From Micromonospora sp. Llam0 (GTDB lineage: Bacteria > Actinomycetota > Actinomycetes > Mycobacteriales > Micromonosporaceae), in NCBI RefSeq assembly GCF_003751085.1, contig NZ_RJJY01000001.1:2976001-3040000 (forward strand): 64,000 bases of DNA, read 5' to 3'. The notes below the pieces were generated by a model. That model did not search any database. It was not told the origin of the DNA and was given only the letters and a program-made list of their open reading frames with translations. Made by a program: the position numbers and the translations under genes. Shown here piece after piece: positions 26,997 to 35,582 of the stretch (positions within the stretch are counted from its first letter, which is position 1; each line of letters begins with the position of its first letter).

Positions 26997-28133
26997 ATGG
27001 GTGACAGCGATGAGAGCGTTGACCGTGCCTCGGCGAGCGCGGACTTCCTGGAGTGGAGCTTCTCCCTGAGGGGAGAGAGTTCCCCGTGGTCGGTGGAGCA
27101 GAGCATGACCCAGTTGCTCGCCCACGAGAGCGCCGAAGGGATCGGCCTGCCACTCGCCGACGCCGTACAGGCCGACGCCGCGGTCATTCACGAACTGGGC
27201 CGGCGGCGGACCCCGACGGCGGTCGCCGCGCTGCGCGGCTTCCAGGCGATGAGCACCATCGACACCCAACGGGAACTCGCCCGGCTCAACGCCGACCGGC
27301 TCGTCGGGCACGGGCTACCGGAACCGCCCTGGACCGGCACCATCGGCCGGGTCGACATCGACTGCTGCCGGTGGGCGCACGACCCGTACGGCGAGACGGC
27401 GGTGCTGCTCTGCGGCTTCTCCTACGGCGGCACCGACGAACACGGCATCCTCACCGTGATCGACCAGGCGATCGGCGGTGGACGGATCCGGGAGATCCTG
27501 CTCGGCACCCGGGTCGACTCGCTACGGCAGCTGCTCGACCGGACGCACGGGGGCGAGGACGGCTTCGTGACCGAACCGCTCGATCCGGCGCTGGCCCGAC
27601 GACTGCTCGAGGACGCCGTCGCCACGTCGGACGAGCTGATGGAGAACCCGGAGTACAAACTGCGGCCGATGCCCGACGCGTACCGGAAGATGCGGGCGTT
27701 GACGTTGGCCCGGGCCCGCGCGCTCAGTGACGTCGCGGCCCCGCCGGAGCCGTTTCCGACCACCGTGGAGATCGAGCTGCTGAAGCGGGCGTTCCTGGCC
27801 TCCGAGGCGGCGGCCGGGTTCCCGGCCGACGGCACCGCCAGCCGCGCGGTCGACCTGCTCGTCGAGCAGTTCGTCGAGCAGGCCGCCTGTCATCCGCTGC
27901 AGCTGGGTCCACGCCGGGTGCTCGCCGTACTCGGCCTGCCGGCGCTCGCCGCCGAAGCCGGTGCCGACCCGGTGGCCGGCCCGGTCCTGCCCGACGTCGC
28001 CGCGGCCTGGGTCGGCTGGACCGCCACCGAACGCGGGTTGAGCCCCGACGCGCGCGAGCGACTCGCGCGTACGGCGGACCAGGCTTGCGCTCAGCTGCGG
28101 TCGGCGATCGCCGGTGGTGACCCGCCGGTCTGA
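26997..28133 (+). CDS. Conserved-looking protein of unknown function
   Basis: 378-aa soluble protein without signal peptide or membrane helix. I do not recognise a family. It is acidic and Ala/Leu-rich, with a central stretch resembling a beta-sheet domain (VDIDCCRWAHDPYGETAVLLCGFSYGG, ILTVIDQAIGGGRIREILLGT) followed by alpha-helical repeats. The start is taken at ATG 26997, because the upstream extension is basic, shadows the divergent glycosyltransferase and has no ribosome binding site. Codon use matches its neighbours. It is divergent from the polysaccharide operon and convergent with the His-rich miniprotein gene, so the neighbourhood gives no functional clue. Confidence 0.6.
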   Translation: MGDSDESVDRASASADFLEWSFSLRGESSPWSVEQSMTQLLAHESAEGIGLPLADAVQADAAVIHELGRRRTPTAVAALRGFQAMSTIDTQRELARLNADRLVGHGLPEPPWTGTIGRVDIDCCRWAHDPYGETAVLLCGFSYGGTDEHGILTVIDQAIGGGRIREILLGTRVDSLRQLLDRTHGGEDGFVTEPLDPALARRLLEDAVATSDELMENPEYKLRPMPDAYRKMRALTLARARALSDVAAPPEPFPTTVEIELLKRAFLASEAAAGFPADGTASRAVDLLVEQFVEQAACHPLQLGPRRVLAVLGLPALAAEAGADPVAGPVLPDVAAAWVGWTATERGLSPDARERLARTADQACAQLRSAIAGGDPPV

Positions 28134-28146
28134 CAAGCCAGCGCGG

Positions 28147-28356
28147 TCACCAGCGCTTACGCCGGTAGTGGCCGTGGTAGCCGTGGTGGCCGCTGCCGTA
28201 GTGGCCGTGGTGGCCGCCCCGGTGCCGGCGGTTGAGCCGGTGGTCGACCTCACGGAGCAGGCTGTCGACGGGCGAGCCGTTCCCCCGCCGCCGGGCGTGC
28301 CGGCTCAGCTTCGACGCGAGCATCGACAGCAGGAAACGTTTGACGAAGCGGCCCAT
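28147..28356 (-). CDS. Histidine/glycine-rich miniprotein
   Basis: 69-aa basic protein. The N-terminal 25 residues form an amphipathic, Arg/Lys-rich helix (GRFVKRFLLSMLASKLSRHA). The C-terminal 27 residues are a His/Gly/Tyr repeat (HHGHYGS then HHGYHGHY) ending RRKRW. The gene has a strong ribosome binding site, GGAGGAA about eight bases before the ATG at 28356, which is why I accept it despite its length. The DNA repeat of 'gtggccgtggtag' type underlies the His/Gly run. Function unknown; metal binding by the His cluster is possible. It is divergent from the M23 peptidase gene. Confidence 0.6.
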   Translation of the reverse strand: MGRFVKRFLLSMLASKLSRHARRRGNGSPVDSLLREVDHRLNRRHRGGHHGHYGSGHHGYHGHYRRKRW

Positions 28357-28432
28357 CGTAGGTTCCTCCAGCCCTCGGGTCCCCGACGCCCGTCACGGTA
28401 GCCGGCGGTGTCCAGCCGGGCCGGTGTCTGCC

Positions 28433-29086
28433 ATGCTCGCAAGGGTGACCACCGGGTTCCCCACCAGCCGCCACCCAGGCCAACGTCGTCACCGGACGCT
28501 GCGTACCCTGCTGATCCTCGTCGCCGTCGCGACCGTGCCGGCCGTCGTCGCACTGGGTGTGGTCGTGGTGCCGTGGCTGCGCGAGCCCGGGCCGCGGCCG
28601 CTGTTCCAGCTTCCGGTCGCCTGCGGCGAGACCTGGCAGCTGGGCACCTACCCCGGCCACGACGACTACGACGTCGACCTGTTCCCGACCGAGGGCGAAC
28701 CGTGGGGTCGACCGGTGCTCGCCTCCTACGACGGCGTCGTCACCGTGGCCGGGATCAACGGCTCGGTGGGCGGCCGGAACCCGGACAACCCGGACGGACC
28801 CCGGGGCCGCGGTGGCGGCTACTGGGTGAAGATCGACCATGGCGGCCGGTGGGAGACTCAGTACCTGCATCTGCTCGAACCGCCGATGGTCCGGGAGGGT
28901 CAGCGGGTCGCGCGCGGCGAACAGATCGGGCTGCTCGGCAGCACCGGAAACTCAGGCGCGCCACACCTGCACTACGAGCAGCGGCGCGGCTGGCAGAAGG
29001 TGGAGACCTACTTCGACGGCCTGCCGTCGGGCATCACCCACGACGACTACGAGTACACCGTACGGCTGACCAGCAACAACTGTTGA
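28433..29086 (+). CDS. M23-family peptidase (LytM-type) with N-terminal membrane anchor
   Basis: 217-aa zinc metallopeptidase, expected to cut peptidoglycan cross-bridges outside the membrane. One hydrophobic segment at about residues 24-48 is a signal anchor. The metal ligands fit the family: H-x3-D in GHDDYDVDLF, and HxH in APHLHYE. The middle has VLASYDGVVTVAG and GYWVKIDHGGRWETQYLHL, the conserved beta-barrel strands. The ATG at 28433 lacks a clear ribosome binding site; a GTG at 28445 is an alternative. The enzyme looks catalytically complete, unlike many activator-type LytM proteins. Confidence 0.82.
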   Translation: MLARVTTGFPTSRHPGQRRHRTLRTLLILVAVATVPAVVALGVVVVPWLREPGPRPLFQLPVACGETWQLGTYPGHDDYDVDLFPTEGEPWGRPVLASYDGVVTVAGINGSVGGRNPDNPDGPRGRGGGYWVKIDHGGRWETQYLHLLEPPMVREGQRVARGEQIGLLGSTGNSGAPHLHYEQRRGWQKVETYFDGLPSGITHDDYEYTVRLTSNNC

Positions 29087-29217
29087 CCCACGCCGCTGCG
29101 CGAGCCGGAGTCTCTCGACGTTTCCGCTCCGCCCGGCTAACATTTCCGCCGTCTGGATCTGCTGGCGCGATTCACCAGGCACCGACCACACGTACGTACG
29201 TCCGTGCAGGAGCCTTC

Positions 29218-32200
29218 ATGCGCCTCAGATACCATCCACTCCGCCCACCCGTGCGCCTGGCCGCCCTGGCCGCGTTCTGCGCGGCCGCGCTGGTGGCCAC
29301 GATCGCGACCGCCCCGTCCGCGACGGCGGACACCACGGTGCTCGCCAACGACTTCGAGTCCGGCTCGTACGCACCGTGGGGCCCCCGCGGTGACGTGACA
29401 TTGGCGATCGCCGACGAAGGCCGGGACAGCGCGAGCAGCCTGTCGGTCACCGGCCGTACCGCCGACTGGCAGGGCCCCGCGACCAGCGCGACCGACCTGT
29501 TCTCGCCCGGCGTCGCCTACTCGGTCACCGCCTGGGCGAAGCTGCCGGCCGGCACCGACGGCTCGGCCGGTGTCCACTTCACCGTCGCCGCCACCCCGGC
29601 CGACGGCGGCGACGACACGTACACCTGGATCGGCGACGAGGCCGAGACCACCGCCGACAGCTGGGTGCGGATCGGCGGTGCGTACACCATGCCGGCGGGC
29701 CTGACCTCGGCGACGCTGTACGTCGAAGCCGCCGGGACCACTCCCTTCCTGCTCGACGACGTTCTCGTCACCGGCCCCGACGAGACTCCCGGCGTGGTCA
29801 CGGTGAGCGCGGTCGACTTCGAGGACGGCACCACCGGCACCTGGTCCGCCAGCGGCGGCCCCACCCTGACCGTCGTGGACGCCGAGGACGGCCGGGCGCT
29901 GCGGGTCAGCGACCGTGTCGAAGGGTTCGACGGGCTGCAGAGCCCGGCCGCCATCTTCACCGCCGGCGTCGCGCACACGTTCTCGGCCCGCGTCCGGCTG
30001 GCCCCGGACGGGCCGGCGTCGTCCGGATTCCGGTTCGTCATGAAGCCGGACTACGACTGGATCGGCGACACCACCGTCACCGCCGACGACTGGACCACGG
30101 TGACCGGCGAATTCACCGTGCCGGCCGACGCCGACCCGGCCACGTACCAGGTCTACCTGGAGGCCGCCGAGGCCACCGCCACGTACCTGGTCGACGACAT
30201 CCTGATCACCGCGCCGGACACCGGACCGGGCGGGCCGCCGCCGGGCACCGTCGTCATCGACAGCGACTTCGAGGACGGCCTCGACGGTTGGGGGCCGCGC
30301 GACGGTGGCCCGGGGGCACCGACGGTCGAGCTGACCGACGTCGCACACGGTGGCGAATCGGCCGCGCTCGTCACCGACCGGGTCAACCAGGGTGCCGGGA
30401 TCGGGCGGGACGTCACCACCGCGTTCGAGCCGGGCGTCGGCTACGAACTGTCCGGGTGGCTGCGGTTCGCGCAGGGTCAGCCGACCGACGCGATCTGGTT
30501 GAGCATCGCCACCACCACCGCCGACGGCAGCGAGTCGTTCAGCACCCTCGCCCAGTTCGACACGGTCACCGACGACGGGTGGACCGAGGTGACCGCGAGC
30601 TTCACCGCACCCACCTTCGCCAGCGCGTTCCTCTACTTCGAGACCAGCTGGCAGGGCGCGGACGTCACCGGCAACACCAGCGACTTCCTGCTCGACGACG
30701 TCGTGGTGCGGGTGCCCGAGCCACCGGTCGTCGAGGACCTCACCGGAATCCACGAGACCACCGACTTCCCGGTCGGCGTCGCGATCGACAGCCGGGAGAC
30801 CACCGGCTCCGCCGCCGAGCTACTGACCCGGCACTTCACCAACATCACGCCGGAGAACCACATGAAGCCGGAGGCGTGGTACGACCCGGACCGCAACTTC
30901 CGGCCGCACGAGCAGGCGATCGCGATGATGGACTTCGCCCAGGCCAACGAGCTCGGCGTGTACGGGCACGTGCTGGTCTGGCACAGCCAGACCCCCGAGT
31001 GGATGTTCCAGGACGCCGACGGCGAGCCGCTGAGCTCGTCGGCCGCCGACCAGCAGGTGCTGCGCGACCGGCTGCGCGGGCACATCTTCGCGGTGGCCGG
31101 GTCGCTGAGCGACCGGTACGGCCGGTTCGGCTCCGACACCAACCCGCTGAACGCGTTCGACGTGGTTAACGAGGTGGTCAGCGACAGCGGCGAGTACGCC
31201 GACGGCCTGCGCCGCAGCGAGTGGTACCGGATCCTCGGCGAGGAGTTCATCGACCTGTCGTTCCAGTACGCCGACGAGGCGTTCAACGACGTGTACGCGG
31301 TGGCGGACACCGACCCGGTCACCCTGTACATCAACGACTACAACACCGAGCAGAGCGGCAAGCAGACGCGCTACCACGCGCTCGTGCAGCGGCTGCTCGA
31401 CCGAGGCGTGCCGCTGGACGGGGTGGGACACCAGTTCCACGTGTCACTGTCGACACCGGTCGGCAGCCTCGAAACCACGCTGGAGAGGTTCGCCGGCCTG
31501 CCGGTGGTCCAGGCGGTCACCGAGCTCGACGTCACCATCGGGACCCCGGTGACCCAGGCCAACCTGATCGAGCAGGGCTACTTCCTGCGGGACGCGTTCC
31601 GGATCTTCCGGGCGTACACCGAGAAGCTGGCCGTGGTCACCGTGTGGGGGCTGACCGACGGCCGGTCGTGGCGCGCCGACAACGGCGCCCCGCTGCTGTT
31701 CGACGACGGATTCCAGGCCAAGCCGGCGTACTATGGCGCGGTCGACGCCCAGCTGCCGGCCCGGTTGCGCACCGCGAACGTCTTCGCCGGCGAGGTCGCG
31801 TTGTCCGCCGGGGCCACCTCGGACCTCACCTGGCGCACGCTGCCCCTGCATCAGGTGGAGGAGACGGCGGGGTTCCAGCTGCGTTGGTCGGCGGACCGGC
31901 TGACCGCGTACGTCTCGGTCACCGACGCTGACCCGTCGTCGGACGACCGGGTGAAGTTCGTACTCGACGGCGAGACGTACCCGGTGGCCCGGGACGGATC
32001 GGGCGACGTACCGGCGGTGGCGACCGAGCGGGACGGCGGCTACGCCGTCGTCGCGCAGCTGCCGCTGACCGACCCGGCCGAAGGCGGCACCGTCTCCTTC
32101 GACCTGCGGGTCACCGACGACGACACCACGACCGGCTGGGCCACGGCCGACACCGTCGGTACCCTCACCCTGGTCGAGGAGCTGTCCTACCTGGAGGTGG

Positions 32201-33027
32201 TACGGACGCCGAGCGCACCGGTCATCGACGGTACGGTCGACGCGGGCTGGTCGCACGCGACCGAGGTCACCACCGCCAAGCAGGTGTCCGGCACCGACGG
32301 GGCGGTGGCCACCGTCCGGACCCTGTGGCAGGACCAGACGTTGTACGTGCTGGCCGAGGTGGCCGATCCGGTGGTCGACGTCACCGGCTCCGATCCGTGG
32401 ACGCAGGACTCGGTGGAGATCTACGTCGACGCCGGCAACGCGAAGAACGGCCCCTACCGTTACGACGACACGCAGATCCGGATCAACGCCGACAACGTCG
32501 TCTCGTTCGGCACCGGTGACGAGGCGTTCCAGGCCGGCCGGTTGACCAGCGCGGTGGAGCGCACCGACACGGGCTACACCGTCGAGGCGGCGATCAGTCT
32601 GCTCGAGTACGGCGGTCCGGGCACCTTCCACGGGCTGGACTTCCAGGTCAACGACGCCGCCGACGGTGCCCGTACGGCGATCCGCAACTGGGCCGAGCCC
32701 GACGGCGTCGGCTACCAGACGACCGCGCGGTGGGGGGTCGGCCGGCTGGTCGACGGCACCAACGTCGACGTGACGTTCGAGCCGATCACGCAGTGGGACT
32801 CGGACAGCGGCGGCGGGTACTGCACGGAGATCGTCGCCAGCAACGCCACCGATCAGCCGGTCGACTGGCGGGCGGCGGTCGAGCTGCCCGGCGACATCTA
32901 CACGGCGTGGAATTTCGAGCGGGAGTCGTTCGGTGACGGGACCTGGCGGATCACCGGCGTGGACTGGAACCGGACGTTGAAGGCGGGTGCCCGGACGTTC
33001 AGCGTCGGTTACTGCGCCACCTGGTGA
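29218..33027 (+). CDS. Secreted multi-domain GH10 endo-1,4-beta-xylanase
   Basis: 1269-aa exported xylanase. Signal peptide about 1-37 (ends SATA). Three related carbohydrate-binding modules of the CBM4/9/22 type precede the catalytic domain (about 39-190, 195-340, 345-500), each with a 'DFE.G' opening and LDDV..T ending. The GH10 domain is about 505-845: YGHVLVWHSQTPEW, acid/base Glu652 in DVVNEVVSD and nucleophile Glu769 in AVTELDVTIG. Two CBM9-like regions follow (about 860-985 and 990-1185), then a short CBM2-like segment with paired cysteines (YCTEIV to SVGYCATW). The ATG has GCAGGAG upstream. It degrades xylan outside the cell. A hairpin follows the stop. Confidence 0.93.
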   Translation: MRLRYHPLRPPVRLAALAAFCAAALVATIATAPSATADTTVLANDFESGSYAPWGPRGDVTLAIADEGRDSASSLSVTGRTADWQGPATSATDLFSPGVAYSVTAWAKLPAGTDGSAGVHFTVAATPADGGDDTYTWIGDEAETTADSWVRIGGAYTMPAGLTSATLYVEAAGTTPFLLDDVLVTGPDETPGVVTVSAVDFEDGTTGTWSASGGPTLTVVDAEDGRALRVSDRVEGFDGLQSPAAIFTAGVAHTFSARVRLAPDGPASSGFRFVMKPDYDWIGDTTVTADDWTTVTGEFTVPADADPATYQVYLEAAEATATYLVDDILITAPDTGPGGPPPGTVVIDSDFEDGLDGWGPRDGGPGAPTVELTDVAHGGESAALVTDRVNQGAGIGRDVTTAFEPGVGYELSGWLRFAQGQPTDAIWLSIATTTADGSESFSTLAQFDTVTDDGWTEVTASFTAPTFASAFLYFETSWQGADVTGNTSDFLLDDVVVRVPEPPVVEDLTGIHETTDFPVGVAIDSRETTGSAAELLTRHFTNITPENHMKPEAWYDPDRNFRPHEQAIAMMDFAQANELGVYGHVLVWHSQTPEWMFQDADGEPLSSSAADQQVLRDRLRGHIFAVAGSLSDRYGRFGSDTNPLNAFDVVNEVVSDSGEYADGLRRSEWYRILGEEFIDLSFQYADEAFNDVYAVADTDPVTLYINDYNTEQSGKQTRYHALVQRLLDRGVPLDGVGHQFHVSLSTPVGSLETTLERFAGLPVVQAVTELDVTIGTPVTQANLIEQGYFLRDAFRIFRAYTEKLAVVTVWGLTDGRSWRADNGAPLLFDDGFQAKPAYYGAVDAQLPARLRTANVFAGEVALSAGATSDLTWRTLPLHQVEETAGFQLRWSADRLTAYVSVTDADPSSDDRVKFVLDGETYPVARDGSGDVPAVATERDGGYAVVAQLPLTDPAEGGTVSFDLRVTDDDTTTGWATADTVGTLTLVEELSYLEVVRTPSAPVIDGTVDAGWSHATEVTTAKQVSGTDGAVATVRTLWQDQTLYVLAEVADPVVDVTGSDPWTQDSVEIYVDAGNAKNGPYRYDDTQIRINADNVVSFGTGDEAFQAGRLTSAVERTDTGYTVEAAISLLEYGGPGTFHGLDFQVNDAADGARTAIRNWAEPDGVGYQTTARWGVGRLVDGTNVDVTFEPITQWDSDSGGGYCTEIVASNATDQPVDWRAAVELPGDIYTAWNFERESFGDGTWRITGVDWNRTLKAGARTFSVGYCATW

Positions 33028-33033
33028 CCGCCG

Positions 33034-33072
33034 CCCGGGGGTGCGTCGACGGGTCGTCGGCGCACCCCCGGG
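33034..33072 (+). terminator. Stem-loop terminator after the xylanase gene
   Basis: A perfect 12-bp inverted repeat, CCCGGGGGTGCG at 33034-33045 and its complement at 33061-33072, with a 15-nt loop, begins seven bases after the xylanase stop codon. Confidence 0.65.
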
Positions 33073-33144
33073 TGCCACCGGCGGGCGGGGTGCCGGGCCG
33101 GGGCATTGCCCGGTCGACCGGACCGGGCATACCATCAGGTCAAC

Positions 33145-33158
33145 CAAGCATTTGCTTG
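33145..33158. promoter_or_regulatory. Palindromic operator candidate, KstR2-site variant
   Basis: CAAGCATTTGCTTG is a perfect 6+2+6 inverted repeat 54 bases before the isochorismatase-type gene. It contains the CAAG and CTTG half-sites of the KstR2 motif, but spaced by six instead of two bases. The overlapping 14-mer at 33143-33156 matches AnCAAGnnCTTGnT with one mismatch. It may bind the same or a related TetR regulator. Confidence 0.5.
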
Positions 33159-33211
33159 ACAGGTGTCCGGGTCCCGGGCGCCACCCGCCCCGCCGACCCC
33201 CGGGAGCTCCG

Positions 33212-33880
33212 ATGGCCCGCAGCTACCTCGGTCACGTCCTGCCCGACCGCCTCGACCTCAAGATCGAACCGACCCGTACGGCACTGCTCGTCGTGGACAT
33301 GCAGAACGACTTCGTGCACGACGACGGATACTGTGCGAAGGCCTTCGGCACGGCGATGGTGGCCGGCTTCCAGAGCGTGGTCGCGCCGATCGCCCGGCTC
33401 GTCGCCGCCGCCCGCGCGGCCGGCGTCGCGGTGCTCTACTGCCGGGTGGTGCAGCATCCCGACGGGTCCCTGGCCTCACCGGTCTGGCTCGCCGACAACC
33501 TGCGGCACGGCTTCGAACCGCTGCACTGCATGCGGGGCACCTGGGGTTGGGAGATCGTGGACGAGCTCGCCCCGCAGCCGGGCGACGTGGTGTTCGAGAA
33601 GCTGCGGCGCAGCGCGTTCGTCGGCACCCAACTGGAGAACCTGCTCCGCAGCCGGGACATCCGCAGCCTGGTGGTGACCGGTGTCGCCGGCACCGGATGT
33701 GTCGAGTCCACCGTCCGCGACGCGATCGAACGGGACTACTTCACCGTCGTGCCGGCCGACTGTATCGCCAACAACAACGCCGAGCTCACCGCCGCCTGCG
33801 AACCGGCGTTCCGGGCGCTGCTCGCCCCGGAGGACTGGACCACCAGCGATCAGGTCGTCGCGGTCTGGTCCGGCTCCTGA
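33212..33880 (+). CDS. Isochorismatase-like cysteine hydrolase
   Basis: 222-aa cytosolic hydrolase of the isochorismatase/N-carbamoylsarcosine amidase superfamily. The catalytic triad is visible: Asp29 in VVDMQNDF, Lys130 in FEKLRRSAF and Cys163 in VAGTGCVESTVRDA. A nucleophilic Cys at this position argues for amide hydrolysis (amidohydrolase, nicotinamidase-like, ureidoacrylate-type) rather than isochorismate cleavage. The ATG has GGGAG upstream. It is convergent with the fadD-type gene of the steroid-type operon and is preceded by a KstR2-like palindrome, so it may belong to the same catabolic island. Substrate unknown. Confidence 0.85.
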   Translation: MARSYLGHVLPDRLDLKIEPTRTALLVVDMQNDFVHDDGYCAKAFGTAMVAGFQSVVAPIARLVAAARAAGVAVLYCRVVQHPDGSLASPVWLADNLRHGFEPLHCMRGTWGWEIVDELAPQPGDVVFEKLRRSAFVGTQLENLLRSRDIRSLVVTGVAGTGCVESTVRDAIERDYFTVVPADCIANNNAELTAACEPAFRALLAPEDWTTSDQVVAVWSGS

Positions 33881-33920
33881 CCCCGCCGTACGGGACCGTC
33901 GTCGACCTCGCACCGGCCGG

Positions 33921-35582
33921 TCAGCCGAATCGGTTCGCGGCATCGGCCCGCAACCGGGCCTTGTCCGCCTTGCCGCCCGCGCTCAGCGGCAGCTCGGCCA
34001 GGGTGACCAGCCGTTCCGGCCACTCGTACTTGGAGACTCCCCGGGCGGCCAGCTCGGCCCGCAGCTCGTCGAGGGTCAACTCGGCTCCGTCGGTGGTCAC
34101 CACGTACGCGCAGGCCCGCTCGCCGAGCACCTCGTCGGCGGCCGGCACCACCGCCACCTGGGCGACCCGCCCACAGCCGCCGACCGCCTCCTCGACGGCC
34201 AGCACGCTGATGTTGTGTCCACCCCGGATGATGAAGTCCGCCACCCGGCCGGTGACCGTCAGGTAGCCGGCCGGGTCGATCCGCACCAGGTCACCGGTGA
34301 GCATCCAGCCCTGCGGGTTGACCAGTTGCCGGTTGGCGTCCGGGTCGTCGTAGTAGCCCGGGGTCAGCCCGGGCCCCCGGGCGGCGCACTGCCCAGGCCC
34401 GCCGGACGCGGTCACGTCGGCACCGTCGGCGTCGAACAGCCGCACCCGCATCTGCGGGATCACCCGGCCGGCGGTGCCCAGCCGATGCTCCCGGGAGTCG
34501 TCGACCCGGGTCACACTGATCGGTCCGGCCTCGTTGGAGCCGTAGAACTGCAGTACGGCGCAGCCGGTCTCCTCCTCGAACCGCGCCGCCCGCTGCGCCG
34601 GCACCCGCTCCCCGCCGGTGAACAGCACCCGCAGCGACGACACGTTCCGCCCGGCGTACCCACCGGCGTTGAGCATCATCACGAACTGGCTGGTCACGGC
34701 GGCGAGCACGGTGACCCGGTGCCGTTCGATCAGCTGCCAGGTCTGCTCCGCGTCGAACTCCTCGGCCAGCACCGTCGGGTAGCCGTACATGGTCGGCACC
34801 ACGTGCCCGCTCCACTGCCCGAAGCCGTACGGGGCGGGCAGCACACTGGCGAACACCTCATCCGGGCCGAACCGGGCGGCCTCGGCCGCGAGCGGCCCGA
34901 AGTACTTGCGGGTGTTCATCGTCTGCATCACGCACTTGGGCAGGCCGGTCGTGCCCGACGTGGAGTTGAGGAAGAACAGGTCGTTGGCGCCGAGGCCGCG
35001 GCCGGCGAGGGCCGCGGTCGCCGTGGCTACGTCGGGCAGCGGGAGCCGCTCACCGTCGCGCAACAGGCTGACCTCGCCGGCCGCAGTGAGCTGCACGGTC
35101 AGGTGCGCCGGCGGGTCGGCGGGGGGTTCAGGTTCACCGGCGCGCAGCTCGGCGGCCAAGTCGGCGGCGGCGCGGCCCCGGTGCACCGGCCGGGTGAGCA
35201 GCGCGGTCGCGCGGGTACGCCGGATGAGGTGCCGTACCTCGGCCGCGCCGGCCCGGGGGCCGATGCCGACCGTCACCAGGCCGGCCTTCTGCGCCGCCAG
35301 GTAGGCGACGTGCACCAGCGCGCCGTTGGTGAGCAGAGTGGCGATCCGCTCCCCCGGCCGCAGGCCGGCCAGCGCGTAGCCGCCGGCCAGCCGGGTGCTC
35401 AGCGTGTCGTACGCCGACCAGCTCAGGGTGGCGTCGGTGGCGAAGAACGCCGGGTCGTCGGGGCGGGCGGCGGCGTGCCGGGCGACCATCGACGCGATGG
35501 TGTCGTCGTCCCAGTGCCCGGCCCGGGTGTACTCGTCGATGGTCGCCCGGTCGAAGACGGCCGGTCCGGTGGCTGCGGTCAT
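33921..35582 (-). CDS. Acyl-CoA synthetase / AMP-dependent acid-CoA ligase
   Basis: 553-aa adenylate-forming enzyme activating a carboxylic acid to its CoA thioester. The P-loop-like motif is STSGTTGLPK; the A5 motif is QFYGSNEAGPI; the A7/A8 motifs are MLTGDLVRID and GRVADFIIRGGHNI, with a C-terminal SAGGKADK lysine. Opening sequence (RATIDEYTRAGHWDDDTI) resembles cyclohexanecarboxylate- or dihydroxybenzoate-type ligases more than mycobacterial FadD3, so I do not call it fadD3 although its operon position suits that role. The ATG overlaps the preceding oxidoreductase stop (ATGA). It is the last gene of the ten-gene leftward operon. Confidence 0.88.
   Translation of the reverse strand: MTAATGPAVFDRATIDEYTRAGHWDDDTIASMVARHAAARPDDPAFFATDATLSWSAYDTLSTRLAGGYALAGLRPGERIATLLTNGALVHVAYLAAQKAGLVTVGIGPRAGAAEVRHLIRRTRATALLTRPVHRGRAAADLAAELRAGEPEPPADPPAHLTVQLTAAGEVSLLRDGERLPLPDVATATAALAGRGLGANDLFFLNSTSGTTGLPKCVMQTMNTRKYFGPLAAEAARFGPDEVFASVLPAPYGFGQWSGHVVPTMYGYPTVLAEEFDAEQTWQLIERHRVTVLAAVTSQFVMMLNAGGYAGRNVSSLRVLFTGGERVPAQRAARFEEETGCAVLQFYGSNEAGPISVTRVDDSREHRLGTAGRVIPQMRVRLFDADGADVTASGGPGQCAARGPGLTPGYYDDPDANRQLVNPQGWMLTGDLVRIDPAGYLTVTGRVADFIIRGGHNISVLAVEEAVGGCGRVAQVAVVPAADEVLGERACAYVVTTDGAELTLDELRAELAARGVSKYEWPERLVTLAELPLSAGGKADKARLRADAANRFG

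Noticed and set aside
28164..28230. GTGGCCGTGGTAG-type repeats considered as a non-coding repeat element
   Set aside because: They are explained by the His/Gly codons of the miniprotein at 28147-28356, which has its own strong ribosome binding site.
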